The position numbers and the translations under genes are program-made. Below the pieces are notes generated by a model, which saw only the letters and a list, made by a program, of their open reading frames with translations, did not search any database and had not been told where the DNA came from. From Parafrankia elaeagni (GTDB taxonomy: Bacteria; Actinomycetota; Actinomycetes; Frankiales; Frankiaceae): 64,000 bases of DNA. The stretch is from contig NZ_KB893715.1 in NCBI RefSeq assembly GCF_000374165.1, positions 4,679-68,678 of the forward strand, written 5' to 3'. Positions 24,884 to 33,110 of this stretch are shown piece by piece (position 1 is the stretch's first letter; every line of letters starts with the position of its first letter).

Positions 24884-25669
24884 TCAGGCCCCGATGAAGC
24901 GGGCCGGCCGCTTCTGCTTGAACGCCTCCTGGGCCTCGGTGAAGTCCGCGGTGGACTGGACGATCGCCATGTGCGACGAGATCAGGTCCAGGCTGGCGCG
25001 CAGATCCATCCGTTCGGACTGGTAAACGGTCCGCTTGATGATCCCGGCCGCCACCGGGGAGACAGCGGCGAGCCGGGCGGCGAACGCGTAGGTCGCGTCC
25101 AGGAGTTCGGCGTCGTCGTAGGCGCGGTTGACCATCCCGATCCGCTCCGCCTCGGTACCGTCGATCGTGTCGCCGCTGAGGAGCAGCTCCAGCGCCTTCG
25201 CCGGACCGACCAGCCGGGGCAGGAAGTAGCACCCGCCGTCCCCGGGAACCAGGCCGACCTTGATATATCCCTCCGACAGCCGCGCCGAGCGGGCGGCGAA
25301 CCGGATGTCGCACATGAGAGCCATGTCGAGGCCTGCGCCCACGGCCACCCCGTTCAGCGCGGCGATCAGCGGCTTGTCCAGATCGGCGACCGCGCGGGCG
25401 ACCTGGTGCACGCCTTCGGTCAACATCCGTTTGCGGGCCAGCGGCGTCGGTTCGATGCTGGCCAGTACCGAGAGGTCGATCCCGGAACAGAACGCGTCGC
25501 CGGCGCCGCGCACCACGACGGCGCGCACTGCGTCGTCCGCCGCGGCGGCCCGCAACGCCTCGGCCCAGAGATCGATCATCTCGAGGGTGAAGGCGTTCTT
25601 GCGGTGGGGCCGGTTGAGCAGGATGGTCGCGATCGCGTCGTCGACGGTGTACTGCAGGTCCTCGGCCAT
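24884..25669 (-). CDS. Enoyl-CoA hydratase/isomerase family protein
   Basis: A 261-residue crotonase-fold enzyme. Visible features are ATILLNRPHRKNAFTLEM, the first oxyanion-hole segment GAGDAFCSGIDLSVL, the second NGVAVGAGLDMALMCD and the EGYIKVGLVPGDGG region. The C-terminus AFKQKRPARFIG is typical of the family. I chose the ATG at 25669 (MAEDLQYTV) because it starts at the fold; an ATG at 25732 would extend translation through the promoter motif. The 5' end, promoter and first seven codons are duplicated at 27398-27507 by the neighbouring insertion sequence. Confidence 0.92.
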   Translation of the reverse strand: MAEDLQYTVDDAIATILLNRPHRKNAFTLEMIDLWAEALRAAAADDAVRAVVVRGAGDAFCSGIDLSVLASIEPTPLARKRMLTEGVHQVARAVADLDKPLIAALNGVAVGAGLDMALMCDIRFAARSARLSEGYIKVGLVPGDGGCYFLPRLVGPAKALELLLSGDTIDGTEAERIGMVNRAYDDAELLDATYAFAARLAAVSPVAAGIIKRTVYQSERMDLRASLDLISSHMAIVQSTADFTEAQEAFKQKRPARFIGA

Positions 25670-25758
25670 CAAGCCTCCGAAGTCGGTGGTAGTGGGAGCC
25701 TCCATCCTACTTATGTAACAAAGATTGTTCACTATGTGTCATTGGCGGTCCGTGTGAC
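25649..25758 (-). repeat. Left 110-bp direct repeat flanking the IS1634-type element
   Basis: 110 bases, identical base for base to 27398-27507 and abutting the left terminal repeat of the element. It contains the hydratase's first codons, its start codon and its probable promoter, with a perfect AACAA-AGA-TTGTT palindrome (25717-25729) and a GTGAACAAT motif on the minus strand. The duplication leaves the hydratase gene with an intact promoter. Confidence 0.95.
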
Positions 25759-27397
25759 CTGACTTGGCTCACGTTAGTGCGGTCCTCCGCGGGCCTGGAC
25801 GATGTTGTCGATGGCCTCGCGGAGGTCGTCGGGTAGTGGGTCGGCGGCGGTGATGGTGTGCTCGCCGGCCTGGATCTGGATGGTGCGGTAGCGGCGGGTG
25901 GTGCGGACGAACCGGCGGATCGACCAGCCGGTGGCCTGCTCGACGAGGCGGGAGACCGCGAGGGCGGCGAAGACGATCGTCAGGTGGGCCTCGATCGATT
26001 CGCGTTTGCGGTGGTAGATGGGCCGGGCGGCGAGATCGCTCTTCGACATCCGGAACGATTTCTCGATGGTGTAGAGCCGGTGGTAGGAGTCGAGGACGAA
26101 CTCCGGGGTCGGGTCGGGCAGGTTGGTGATGTAGCCCTTGAGGCCGGCCAGCGCCCGTGCCTTGGTCTCCAGCGTGCGGTTGACGGACTTGTCCGCGCCG
26201 GTGAGGCGGACGAACCGGTTGCGTTTGATCGGGGTTTTCCCAGCGACGGCCTTCTCGGCCTTGGCGACCTGTTCGTCGATGCCGCGCAGGGTGCGCCGGG
26301 CCCGGCCGGCGGAGTACTGGTAGTAGATGACCTGGTCACGGCGTTGGTCGGTGGGGCTGGCGGGCCAGGGCTGGGTGAAGACCTGCCCGTCGGGGAGGTC
26401 TTCACCGGGATGGTCACGCCGCCACGCGGCGACGACGTAGGGCACCTCGGGGATCTTCATGCCGAGGATGAACGACAGGCCTTCGGCCTCGATGGCCTTG
26501 CGGTTCGCCTCGGAGATCATGCCGGCGTCGGCGACGACGGTGACGTCGGGTAGTTGGTGGGCGGTCTTGAACGCCCGGATCACGGGGAGCATGGTGTGGG
26601 TCTCGGCCTTGTTTCCCTCGAACGCGTCGACCATGAGCGGGAAGCCTGCGGCGTCGGTGAGCAGCCCGATCGTGATCTGTGGTTCCAGGCGGCGTTCCTT
26701 GGAGAAACCCGGCTCACGGAACCCGTCGCCCTCGTCGGTCTCGAAGTAGAGCGTGGAGACGTCGTAAAGCACCAGAGAAGCTGGTCCCAGCGCCGCGTGC
26801 GCCGCGGCCCGCCGTGACAGCGACTGCCGCCAGGCGTCGGTGCCGTAGACCGGCAACCGCCGCTTGACCGTGGCGTACGAGGCCGGCTCGATCCCGGTCT
26901 CCTCCAGGACCCGCAGGCTGTCCTGCTTGGACGTCGGTTCGATGATCCGCGCCAGCACCAACTGGCGGAACACCTCGTCGCCCTCGGACGCCTCACCGAA
27001 TCCCAGCAGGTCATAGGCACGGCCGAGCGCGTCCCACAGCGCGGCGGACCGCGTCGAGGTGATCGGTAGCGGCCCACCCGCCGCCGGCGCGTCCAGACCC
27101 AGGTCAAGCTCACCCTGACCGCGGGCGAGGCGCTGCCGCGCGACCGCCTTCAACGCCTCCAACGCCGCGTCGTCGTGCGCCGAACCGATGTGCTCCAGCT
27201 CCAACGAGCCCCCACGCGACGAGTACACGATCTGCACCGCCCGCGCCCCGGACTTCGTCTTCACCGTCCGCACATACGGAGACACCCAGCCAGCGTAGAG
27301 CCCGCCGGTTAGTGCGGACTTTTCACCTTCCCGTGCGACAACACCCCAGGTCACAGACCCGCGATCTTGTTGGAACGATCAACGTGAGCCAAGTCAG
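25759..27397 (-). mobile_element. IS1634-family insertion sequence
   Basis: A 1639-bp element bounded by perfect 17-bp terminal inverted repeats: CTGACTTGGCTCACGTT at 25759-25775 and its reverse complement at 27381-27397. It carries one transposase gene on the minus strand. It is flanked directly on both sides by identical 110-bp sequences. IS1634 from Mycoplasma mycoides is known to create long, variable-length target duplications, and this copy fits that behaviour. All parts appear intact. Confidence 0.92.
25774..27354 (-). CDS. IS1634-family transposase
   Basis: A 526-residue DDE transposase of the IS1634 group (IS4-like superfamily). The N-terminus opens WVSPYVRTVKTKSGARAVQI followed by a HIGSAHDDAALEALK-type segment usual for the group. 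Candidate catalytic aspartates lie in LYDVSTLYFETDEGDG and VTVVADAGMISEANRKAI. The C-terminal glutamate is in the YTIEKSFRMSKSDL box, followed by HLTIVFAALAVSRL. The frame is uninterrupted and the stop codon overlaps the left terminal repeat, so the enzyme is probably functional. Confidence 0.93.
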   Translation of the reverse strand: MTWGVVAREGEKSALTGGLYAGWVSPYVRTVKTKSGARAVQIVYSSRGGSLELEHIGSAHDDAALEALKAVARQRLARGQGELDLGLDAPAAGGPLPITSTRSAALWDALGRAYDLLGFGEASEGDEVFRQLVLARIIEPTSKQDSLRVLEETGIEPASYATVKRRLPVYGTDAWRQSLSRRAAAHAALGPASLVLYDVSTLYFETDEGDGFREPGFSKERRLEPQITIGLLTDAAGFPLMVDAFEGNKAETHTMLPVIRAFKTAHQLPDVTVVADAGMISEANRKAIEAEGLSFILGMKIPEVPYVVAAWRRDHPGEDLPDGQVFTQPWPASPTDQRRDQVIYYQYSAGRARRTLRGIDEQVAKAEKAVAGKTPIKRNRFVRLTGADKSVNRTLETKARALAGLKGYITNLPDPTPEFVLDSYHRLYTIEKSFRMSKSDLAARPIYHRKRESIEAHLTIVFAALAVSRLVEQATGWSIRRFVRTTRRYRTIQIQAGEHTITAADPLPDDLREAIDNIVQARGGPH

Positions 27398-27507
27398 GTA
27401 CTGCAGGTCCTCGGCCATCAAGCCTCCGAAGTCGGTGGTAGTGGGAGCCTCCATCCTACTTATGTAACAAAGATTGTTCACTATGTGTCATTGGCGGTCC
27501 GTGTGAC
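27398..27507 (-). repeat. Right 110-bp direct repeat flanking the IS1634-type element
   Basis: Identical to 25649-25758. It contains a displaced copy of the enoyl-CoA hydratase promoter and first seven codons, pointing into the insertion sequence. It joins at 27508 to what was presumably the original upstream sequence of the hydratase, next to the TetR gene. Confidence 0.95.
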
Positions 27508-27665
27508 GCGGGCGACCTCGGCGGCGGTCGGGCGCTGCGTTCGCCTTCCGGGTGGCGCCCTCTGGTGGTGGTGCCGTCGACGTCGAAGCCGCGGATCTGT
27601 CCGCTGGACGGTCAGATGGCGCGGATCGAGAACTTCCTGGAACCGGAGGTCAGGGTGAACCGGGG

Positions 27666-28325
27666 TCAGGGCACGGGTCGGGTCCGCCGCGTCGCGTACC
27701 CGTCGAGCAGCGCCTGGTCGAGTAGCGCTCCGTCGAACAGGCCGGCGGCGACGAGTCGTACCCGCGCACGCACCTCGTCCTGTTCCTCCGGTGCGACGTC
27801 CGCGAGCAGGAAGATGAAATCCTCCAGGGCCACCCAGCCGAGCTGGAGGGCGGCGGAGACGGCGACGGCCGTCTTCGCATCGAGATCCGGTGCAGGTAGC
27901 CCCCGCCGCGCGGCCAGGACTCCGAGAGCATGGCGCGGCACGGAGACACCTTCGTCGATCTCGACCCGGGCCGCTTCGATGTCGCCCTCGATCAGTAGCC
28001 GGATGACTGCCCGCCAGTAGCGGACGTCGGATGCCAGGGCGAGCGCGGGGGGGACGTCATGGAGGCCCGCCTGTTCCATCGAGCGTCGGTAGTGGTCCGC
28101 GGCGAGCTCCCGCATCGCGGCGCGGACCAGGGCGTCCTTGGAACCGAAATAGTGGTGGACCTGGCCGTGGTTCACGCCGGCCCGCCGTGCGACATCACGG
28201 ACGCTCATCGCGCGGGCCCCGACCTCGGCCAGAAGATCTCCTGCGGCGTTCAGAAGCGCGGCCTCGACCGGTTGACGACCACGACCCACCGGTGACCCTG
28301 TCATCCTGCCGATTCTAGAGCGCAT
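27666..28325 (-). CDS. TetR-family transcriptional regulator
   Basis: A 219-residue TetR regulator. The helix-turn-helix is visible at about residues 40-68 (MSVRDVARRAGVNHGQVHHY followed by FGSKDALV). The ligand domain runs to the C-terminus. The start could be the ATG at 28325 or the one at 28304; neither has a strong RBS. Before the insertion of the IS1634-type element it lay directly upstream of the enoyl-CoA hydratase. It is a candidate repressor for the TGAAC-N-GAT promoters around it. The effector is unknown, possibly an acyl-CoA. Confidence 0.9.
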   Translation of the reverse strand: MRSRIGRMTGSPVGRGRQPVEAALLNAAGDLLAEVGARAMSVRDVARRAGVNHGQVHHYFGSKDALVRAAMRELAADHYRRSMEQAGLHDVPPALALASDVRYWRAVIRLLIEGDIEAARVEIDEGVSVPRHALGVLAARRGLPAPDLDAKTAVAVSAALQLGWVALEDFIFLLADVAPEEQDEVRARVRLVAAGLFDGALLDQALLDGYATRRTRPVP

Positions 28326-28449
28326 GCGGGACGGCGGTGAGGCGCTGTCCCGCTGAGGCCGCCGACGCTCCGTTCATTGTGCGGTCGCGGCGCACCTCAC
28401 CGCTGCTGCGTGTTGTTCCGGCCTTCCGCGTGCGCGGCTCCGATCGCCG

Positions 28450-29364
28450 TCAGCCGCCGACGGGCCGGACGGACTTCGGCAGCTCGGGAGAGATGGCCTT
28501 GTGGCCCCATACGCTGAGCTCCTCCGGGTTGAGCTCGCTGAAGACGGGGGTGCCGCCGTCCTCGAGGCCGCCGCTGAGGTACTCGATGCCGAAGCCGCTG
28601 GGAGTCTTCAGGTAGACCGAGTAGACCGGGTCCTGGTTGTGGCGTCCCAGGGAGAAGTGGATCCCGTGACCCCGTTCCAGCGCGAGGTCCTGAGCGATGC
28701 CCACGTCGTCGAGGTCCTTGACCGCGATGCCGATGTGGTGAATACCGTGGTGACCCGGAATAACGGCGTAGGCGACGTTGTGGCTGGTGGGGTTGAGGCT
28801 GGCGGCCCAGAAGCCGATCTGGCCGCGCTTGCCGTTGTGGCCGTGACCGAACAGCCGGAACCCCATCACCTCGGACAGGAAGTGGTCGAGCTCGACGGGG
28901 TACTCGGGCATGGTCAGGACGAGGTGGCCGACGCCGGTGAGGCCGGCGAGGAACCCGCTGTGCGGACGGCCGGGCAGGAAGGAGTGCAACTGGTACTTGA
29001 GACCATAGAAGATCTCGTTCTGGTAGCCTGCCGGATCCTTGAACCTGGCGACCTCCATGACCCCACGCTTCTCGGCGAGCTCCTCGCCGCCGAGCTCGAC
29101 GTCGACACCGGCCTTCTCGAGAGTGGCCAGCGCCTCGTCGTAGGCGCGTCGACCGGTCAGCTCCCAGCCGAAGTACGAGATCTTGTCGGTCTCGCCCGGG
29201 TGCACGGCGATGCGGTAGCGGCGGTCGTCCATCCGCAGGTAAATCGTCTCGTCGTCCGGGCGGGGGTCGGCCAGGCCGAGCCCGAGGACCTCCGGACCGA
29301 ATGTCGCCCACTCCTTGAACGTGGGCGACTCCACGCCGACGTAGCCAATTCCGAGAATATCCAT
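28450..29364 (-). CDS. Extradiol ring-cleavage dioxygenase (BphC/HsaC type)
   Basis: A 304-residue type I extradiol dioxygenase with two vicinal-oxygen-chelate domains, expected to open a catechol-type ring next to the hydroxyls using Fe(II). The metal ligands are visible as H in GVGHLVLTMPE, H in IHHIGIAVKD and E in GFGIEYLSGG. The ATG at 29364 has GGGAGGA upstream, and the protein begins directly at the fold (MDILGIGYVGVES). It resembles the 2,3-dihydroxybiphenyl and 3,4-DHSA dioxygenases. The natural catechol substrate is unknown. Confidence 0.93.
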   Translation of the reverse strand: MDILGIGYVGVESPTFKEWATFGPEVLGLGLADPRPDDETIYLRMDDRRYRIAVHPGETDKISYFGWELTGRRAYDEALATLEKAGVDVELGGEELAEKRGVMEVARFKDPAGYQNEIFYGLKYQLHSFLPGRPHSGFLAGLTGVGHLVLTMPEYPVELDHFLSEVMGFRLFGHGHNGKRGQIGFWAASLNPTSHNVAYAVIPGHHGIHHIGIAVKDLDDVGIAQDLALERGHGIHFSLGRHNQDPVYSVYLKTPSGFGIEYLSGGLEDGGTPVFSELNPEELSVWGHKAISPELPKSVRPVGG

Positions 29365-29537
29365 TTCTCTGGTCCTCCCGCGGGTTCCAGTAGCTGAGCG
29401 GCCCCTGCCCTGGGGCACTCGCCCTCCGTCCGGAGGGAACAAGCCGACGCAACATAGTCACTTAGGGCATTATTTGTCTAATCCGTGTAGCGATGGCCTC
29501 GGGTCAAGGCGGCGGATCGATCCGGTCCCACCCCCAG

Positions 29538-29573
29538 CCCTCGCCCTCGCCCTCGACCTCGACCTCGACCTCC
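29538..29573. repeat. Hexanucleotide tandem repeat
   Basis: Six consecutive 6-bp units: CCCTCG three times, ACCTCG twice, then ACCTCC. They lie in the leader region upstream of the extradiol dioxygenase and just past the end of the DMT-transporter gene. No function is assigned. Confidence 0.8.
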
Positions 29574-29599
29574 GGTGCCACTGTGACTAATTATGTTAC

Positions 29600-29609
29600 A
29601 TCTGTTCAT
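29600..29609 (-). promoter_or_regulatory. ATGAACAGAT motif upstream of the extradiol dioxygenase
   Basis: Read on the minus strand, ATGAACAGAT is followed by a -10-like CATAAT. It lies 236 bases upstream of the dioxygenase ATG and at the 3' edge of the DMT gene. It is one of the recurring motif copies. Confidence 0.4.
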
Positions 29610-30736
29610 CTAGTCAGGGGAATTCCGCGTCCGCCGGACTGCTCGGGGACCTGCCCGGACCCGGCGGTGTCCGTAGCCGAATGATCTTGGCCGCCCTCGG
29701 CGTCCACGTTCTGTTCCGGTGCCGGGGGGCGCTGTCCCCGCGGGCGGAGACTGGCGACCGCCGTGCCGACCAGGGCCACGATCGCGCCGAGAACGGTGCT
29801 GACAGTGAGGTGGCGGCCGGACACCGGCATGACCAGGTCCAGCGCCGCGGCACCGATGAGCTGGCCGGCGATCGTCGCCATGGAGACGCCGAGCGCACCC
29901 AGTCTCGCGACCACGGTGGTCGCCGCGCACACGTAGATCGCTGCGATCACCCCGCCGGTGTACAACCAGACGTCCGTCGGCCAGGCGAGTGCCGGGTGGG
30001 TGACCGCCAGAATGACGAGGGCGGCCACCAGACCCACGTAGAAGGAGGCCAGGGAGGCCACCAACGGCGTGCCGACGGCCATGCTCAGCCGGCCGTTGAC
30101 CGGCTGCTGGAGCCCGGCGACGAATCCCCCGGCGACCAGGAGTGCGAGGATCGGCAGGTTACCACCGTTCCCCAGGCCGTCGGAGGTCGCCAGCAGGACC
30201 GCCCCGATGGCCAGCGCGGCCCCGCCGACCCGCGTCCTGGTAACGGGGTGCCGCCCTGATGGTCCGAAGCCGATCCTGTCCGCGGTCAGCCCCCCGGCCA
30301 CCAGGCCGGCCGCGGCGCACACGCTGACCAGGGAGACCCCGACACGCGGGGCACCCGCGGCATTGGCAGTCGCGGCCGACACGCCGGCGAGGCCACCGGT
30401 CCAGTACCACCAGCGGGTGCCGGTGGATCGCAGCCGGCGCAGCGCGGCGCGGGGGCGGAGGGCGAGGACTACACCGGTAGTCAGCCCCGCGGCGACGGCG
30501 AACGAGACTGTGGTCGCAGCCAGCGCCGAGTGCATCCGTACCCCGAGCTCGCCGTTCAGACGGGCCTGGACCGAGACAAGACTGCCGGCCAGCGTCACCA
30601 GGACGAGCAGGGGAACGGTCGACCCCGCGCCTGGGGACCACCGGCGCGGGGCGTGGGCGGTCCGGGCGTCCCGCCGGACCCGCGGCGGGCGCGTCGATTG
30701 ATCCGGCCGGTTCGCGGCCGGTTCACGAACGGACAT
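29606..30736 (-). CDS. DMT-superfamily (YdcZ-like) membrane transporter
   Basis: A 376-residue integral membrane protein with about ten hydrophobic helices arranged as two similar halves, the pattern of YdcZ/DMT-type transporters. Halves begin near PLLVLVTLAGSLVSVQARLN and near ILALLVAGGFVAGLQQPVNG; the matching QxxLNG/QQPVNG motifs support the internal duplication. The N-terminal 40 residues are basic and Pro/Arg-rich, and the C-terminal 45 are polar. Its start overlaps the end of the quinone oxidoreductase gene by 14 bases. It may export or import a pathway compound; the substrate is unknown. Confidence 0.82.
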   Translation of the reverse strand: MSVREPAANRPDQSTRPPRVRRDARTAHAPRRWSPGAGSTVPLLVLVTLAGSLVSVQARLNGELGVRMHSALAATTVSFAVAAGLTTGVVLALRPRAALRRLRSTGTRWWYWTGGLAGVSAATANAAGAPRVGVSLVSVCAAAGLVAGGLTADRIGFGPSGRHPVTRTRVGGAALAIGAVLLATSDGLGNGGNLPILALLVAGGFVAGLQQPVNGRLSMAVGTPLVASLASFYVGLVAALVILAVTHPALAWPTDVWLYTGGVIAAIYVCAATTVVARLGALGVSMATIAGQLIGAAALDLVMPVSGRHLTVSTVLGAIVALVGTAVASLRPRGQRPPAPEQNVDAEGGQDHSATDTAGSGQVPEQSGGRGIPLTR

Positions 30737-31667
30737 CTAGTATGATCTTCCCGATCGCGGCACGCCCGCGTAGCAGGGTCAAGGCCGTCTCGATCTCGGT
30801 CAGCGGGACGACGTGGCCGACCGGAACCCGAATGTGCCCGTCCGCGATGGCCGTCAGGACGGCAGTGATCCCTTCCGCGGCACGTGCGGGGGCCGCGCGC
30901 ATCCCGGCGTAGCCGAGCAGACGCAGCGCGTTGCGGTAGAAGGTCCGGGCGGAGAAGGCCGTCTGCGGGCCGGCCGACACTCCGTAACTCACGATGCGTC
31001 CGGACACCGCGGTCAGCTCGACTGCCGCCGCGAGGAAGTCGCCGCCGAGCGGGTCGAGGACCACCGTCGGACGGAGGTCCGCAACCGTCGCGACCAGGCC
31101 TGCGGCGTCACTCACCAGGACACCGTCGGCTCCCAGCTCGGCGGCGGCATCCCGCTTCGCCTCGCTTCCGACCTGCGCGTACACGGCAGCGCCGGTCAGC
31201 TTCGCGAACTGCACCGCGATGCTCCCGACGCCTCCGGCGGCGCCCAGGACCAGGACCCGGTCGCTGGAATCGACCTGGGCGACGGTCTGGACGATGCGCA
31301 ACGCGGTGACTCCGGCGACCGGGACACCGGCCGCCGCGGCGAGATCAACTCCCTCCGGTACGGGGTAGACGCACGCGCGGGGTACGACGACGGCCTCCGC
31401 CCACGTTCCGTCCCGGAGCATGCCCAGCCCGGCACCCTGCACCACGACCGGATGGCCGTCGAGGTACCCACTGCCCTCGATGCCGAGAGTCCGTGGGAGT
31501 CGCCTGGTGTCGCCCACCTGCCCGGCCGCGGCGTAGGTGTCGAGCGGATTCACCGCCGCATAGGAGAGCGAGACCAGGACCTCGCTGTCGCCGGGCTCGG
31601 GAAGCGTGACCTCGTCGACCCGCGGCGGTGCGCCGGGGGCGAACACCCGGACCGATCGTGCGATCAC
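30723..31667 (-). CDS. Quinone oxidoreductase-like zinc-independent MDR enzyme
   Basis: A 314-residue medium-chain dehydrogenase/reductase of the quinone reductase type. The N-terminal GroES-like domain includes SYAAVNPLDTYAAAG. The NADPH-binding Rossmann motif is VLGAAGGVGSIAVQFAK. The C-terminus GRAAIGKIILDV is typical. Structural-zinc cysteines are absent. It is first of a two-gene minus-strand unit with the DMT transporter. A pair of nested palindromes (31748-31779) lies upstream. It could reduce an enone or quinone intermediate. Confidence 0.88.
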   Translation of the reverse strand: MIARSVRVFAPGAPPRVDEVTLPEPGDSEVLVSLSYAAVNPLDTYAAAGQVGDTRRLPRTLGIEGSGYLDGHPVVVQGAGLGMLRDGTWAEAVVVPRACVYPVPEGVDLAAAAGVPVAGVTALRIVQTVAQVDSSDRVLVLGAAGGVGSIAVQFAKLTGAAVYAQVGSEAKRDAAAELGADGVLVSDAAGLVATVADLRPTVVLDPLGGDFLAAAVELTAVSGRIVSYGVSAGPQTAFSARTFYRNALRLLGYAGMRAAPARAAEGITAVLTAIADGHIRVPVGHVVPLTEIETALTLLRGRAAIGKIILDVRS

Positions 31668-31747
31668 TGTCGCTCGCTCCCTTCCGATCGGCGACGCCTG
31701 GTGTCAAGGAGGCTGCGCCGTCCCTGGCGCGAGAGTCGCGGCAGACC

Positions 31748-31781
31748 TTCACCATATACATGGTGAACATGATCTGTTCTA
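31748..31781 (-). promoter_or_regulatory. Overlapping palindromic operators upstream of the quinone oxidoreductase
   Basis: TTCACCAT (31748-31755) and ATGGTGAA (31760-31767) are perfect inverted arms around 4 bases. Overlapping this, GAACA (31765-31769) and TGTTC (31775-31779) form a second palindrome that includes the TAGAACAGAT motif read on the minus strand. They lie about 80-115 bases upstream of the gene start. Confidence 0.6.
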
Positions 31782-31865
31782 GAGGTTGAAGGGCTGGTCT
31801 CCTGGGCTCGGGCCCAGGAGGTCGGTGCCCGAAGTGCGGCATGCGCCGCCGACGGTGGCGCAGAC

Positions 31866-31884
31866 CTAGTCAGCTGACTAGACT
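31866..31884 (+). promoter_or_regulatory. Operator palindrome overlapping the -10 of the flavin monooxygenase gene
   Basis: CTAGTCAGCTGACTAG (31866-31881) is a perfect 16-bp palindrome. It overlaps a -10 sequence TAGACT (31879-31884) placed 7 bases before the ATG at 31892, the usual arrangement for a leaderless actinobacterial transcript. Similar palindromes are at 33053-33066 and 45033-45056. Confidence 0.75.
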
Positions 31885-31891
31885 CCCTGGA

Positions 31892-33055
31892 ATGGGTCGT
31901 GACATAGCCACTCTGGTGGGGGAGATCGACGCGGTGCGGGCGGAACTGGGGGCGACCGCTCAGCAGGCCGAGGATGAGCGCACGGCGCCCGGCGCCCTGG
32001 TCGAGCTGATGCGGGGGCTGCGGGTGCCGATGGTCAAGGCGCCCGAGTCGGTGGGTGGCGATGAGCTGTGTCCTCCGGATCAGGTGCGGTACTTCTCGGC
32101 GTTGGCGTACGCGAACCCGACCGCCGGCTGGATCGGGTTCGTCCACGCCGGGGCGACCGGGATGATCGGAGCGGGTCTGCCGGAGGCTGGTGTCGAGGAG
32201 GTGTTCCGATCAGGCGTGCCCTTCTGTGCCGGGGTGGCGGCCGCGTCGGGAACCTGCCGGTGGGTCGGGGGTGGATGGCTGCTCGACGGGCACTGGCGGT
32301 TCGCCAGTGGGGTGCGCCATGCGGAGTTCGTGATGTTGGGGGCCCGGGCGGCGGAGGTGGAGCCCGATGGCGTGCCGGGTTTCCGGCGGCTGGTGGTGCC
32401 GATCTCCGCGGTGACGCTGAAGGACGACTGGCACGTCATGAGCCAGAAGGGGACGGGCAGCGTCGACGTCCTCGTCTCGGACGTCTTCGTGCCGGACCAT
32501 ATGACGCTGCGGCAGGGCACGGACATGCCGCGCGGGGGTCCGCTGCACAGCGGGCTTCCCGGCATTGTCTATGTGGCGGGCGAGAACTTCGGCTTCACCC
32601 ATGGGGTGGCCACTCGTTTCCTTGACGAGCTGGCCGAGCTCGCGGTGAACACGTCTCGGGGGTCGGAAGGGACGTTGGCTGACCGTGGGGCGTTCCGGTA
32701 CGAGTTCGGGAGGGCGGTTCTGCGGGTCGAGGCGGCTCGGACGTTGGTGGTCTCGGCCCTGACGGAGGCGTGGCGGACCTGTCTGGAGGATGGTGCGGTG
32801 AGCCCCCGTCAGGCCACGTTCGTCGCCGGCGCGCTGGCCGCGGGTACCGCTGATGCGGTGGAGGCGGTCACCCACCTCTTTCCGTTCGCGGGCGGGAGCG
32901 CGTTGCGGGAGTCCAGCGTGCTGCAACGGTGTCTGCGCGACGCGCAGGGCTCGCAGCAGCACATCCTGGCCTCCAGCATCTCCTACGAGAAGGTCGCAGC
33001 CGCCTTTCTGGAGAAGGTGGCGTCCTCACAGCGGCGTCCTCACAGCGGCGTCTAG
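31892..33055 (+). CDS. HsaA-like flavin-dependent monooxygenase (acyl-CoA dehydrogenase fold)
   Basis: A 387-residue protein of the group D flavin monooxygenase/HsaA type, which hydroxylates phenols using reduced flavin from a separate reductase. Visible signatures are ANPTAGWIGFVHAGATG, WLLDGHWRFASGVRHAEFVM, WHVMSQKGTGSVDVLVSDVF and the C-terminal QQHILASSISYEKVA. It lacks the acyl-CoA dehydrogenase C-terminal catalytic signature. ATG 31892 was chosen because it lies 7 bases after a TAGACT -10 sequence and begins at the fold. It heads a plus-strand cluster with an extradiol-type protein, matching a hydroxylate-then-cleave logic. The FMN reductase at 53804 is a possible partner. Confidence 0.85.
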   Translation: MGRDIATLVGEIDAVRAELGATAQQAEDERTAPGALVELMRGLRVPMVKAPESVGGDELCPPDQVRYFSALAYANPTAGWIGFVHAGATGMIGAGLPEAGVEEVFRSGVPFCAGVAAASGTCRWVGGGWLLDGHWRFASGVRHAEFVMLGARAAEVEPDGVPGFRRLVVPISAVTLKDDWHVMSQKGTGSVDVLVSDVFVPDHMTLRQGTDMPRGGPLHSGLPGIVYVAGENFGFTHGVATRFLDELAELAVNTSRGSEGTLADRGAFRYEFGRAVLRVEAARTLVVSALTEAWRTCLEDGAVSPRQATFVAGALAAGTADAVEAVTHLFPFAGGSALRESSVLQRCLRDAQGSQQHILASSISYEKVAAAFLEKVASSQRRPHSGV

Positions 33056-33066
33056 TCGTCTGACTA
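33053..33066 (+). promoter_or_regulatory. TAGTC-N4-GACTA operator copy
   Basis: TAGTC and GACTA arms around GTCT, overlapping the stop codon of the flavin monooxygenase gene and 45 bases before the next start. It is a weaker copy of the 31866 palindrome, suggesting an internal regulatory site. Confidence 0.55.
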
Positions 33067-33110
33067 AGTCCGGGCTAGGGTCGAGGTGGTCCCAGGATGA
33101 AGGGCGGTAC

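Noticed and set aside
27565-28020. Plus-strand frame opposite the TetR gene
   Set aside because: Ser/Arg-rich shadow without homology-like features.
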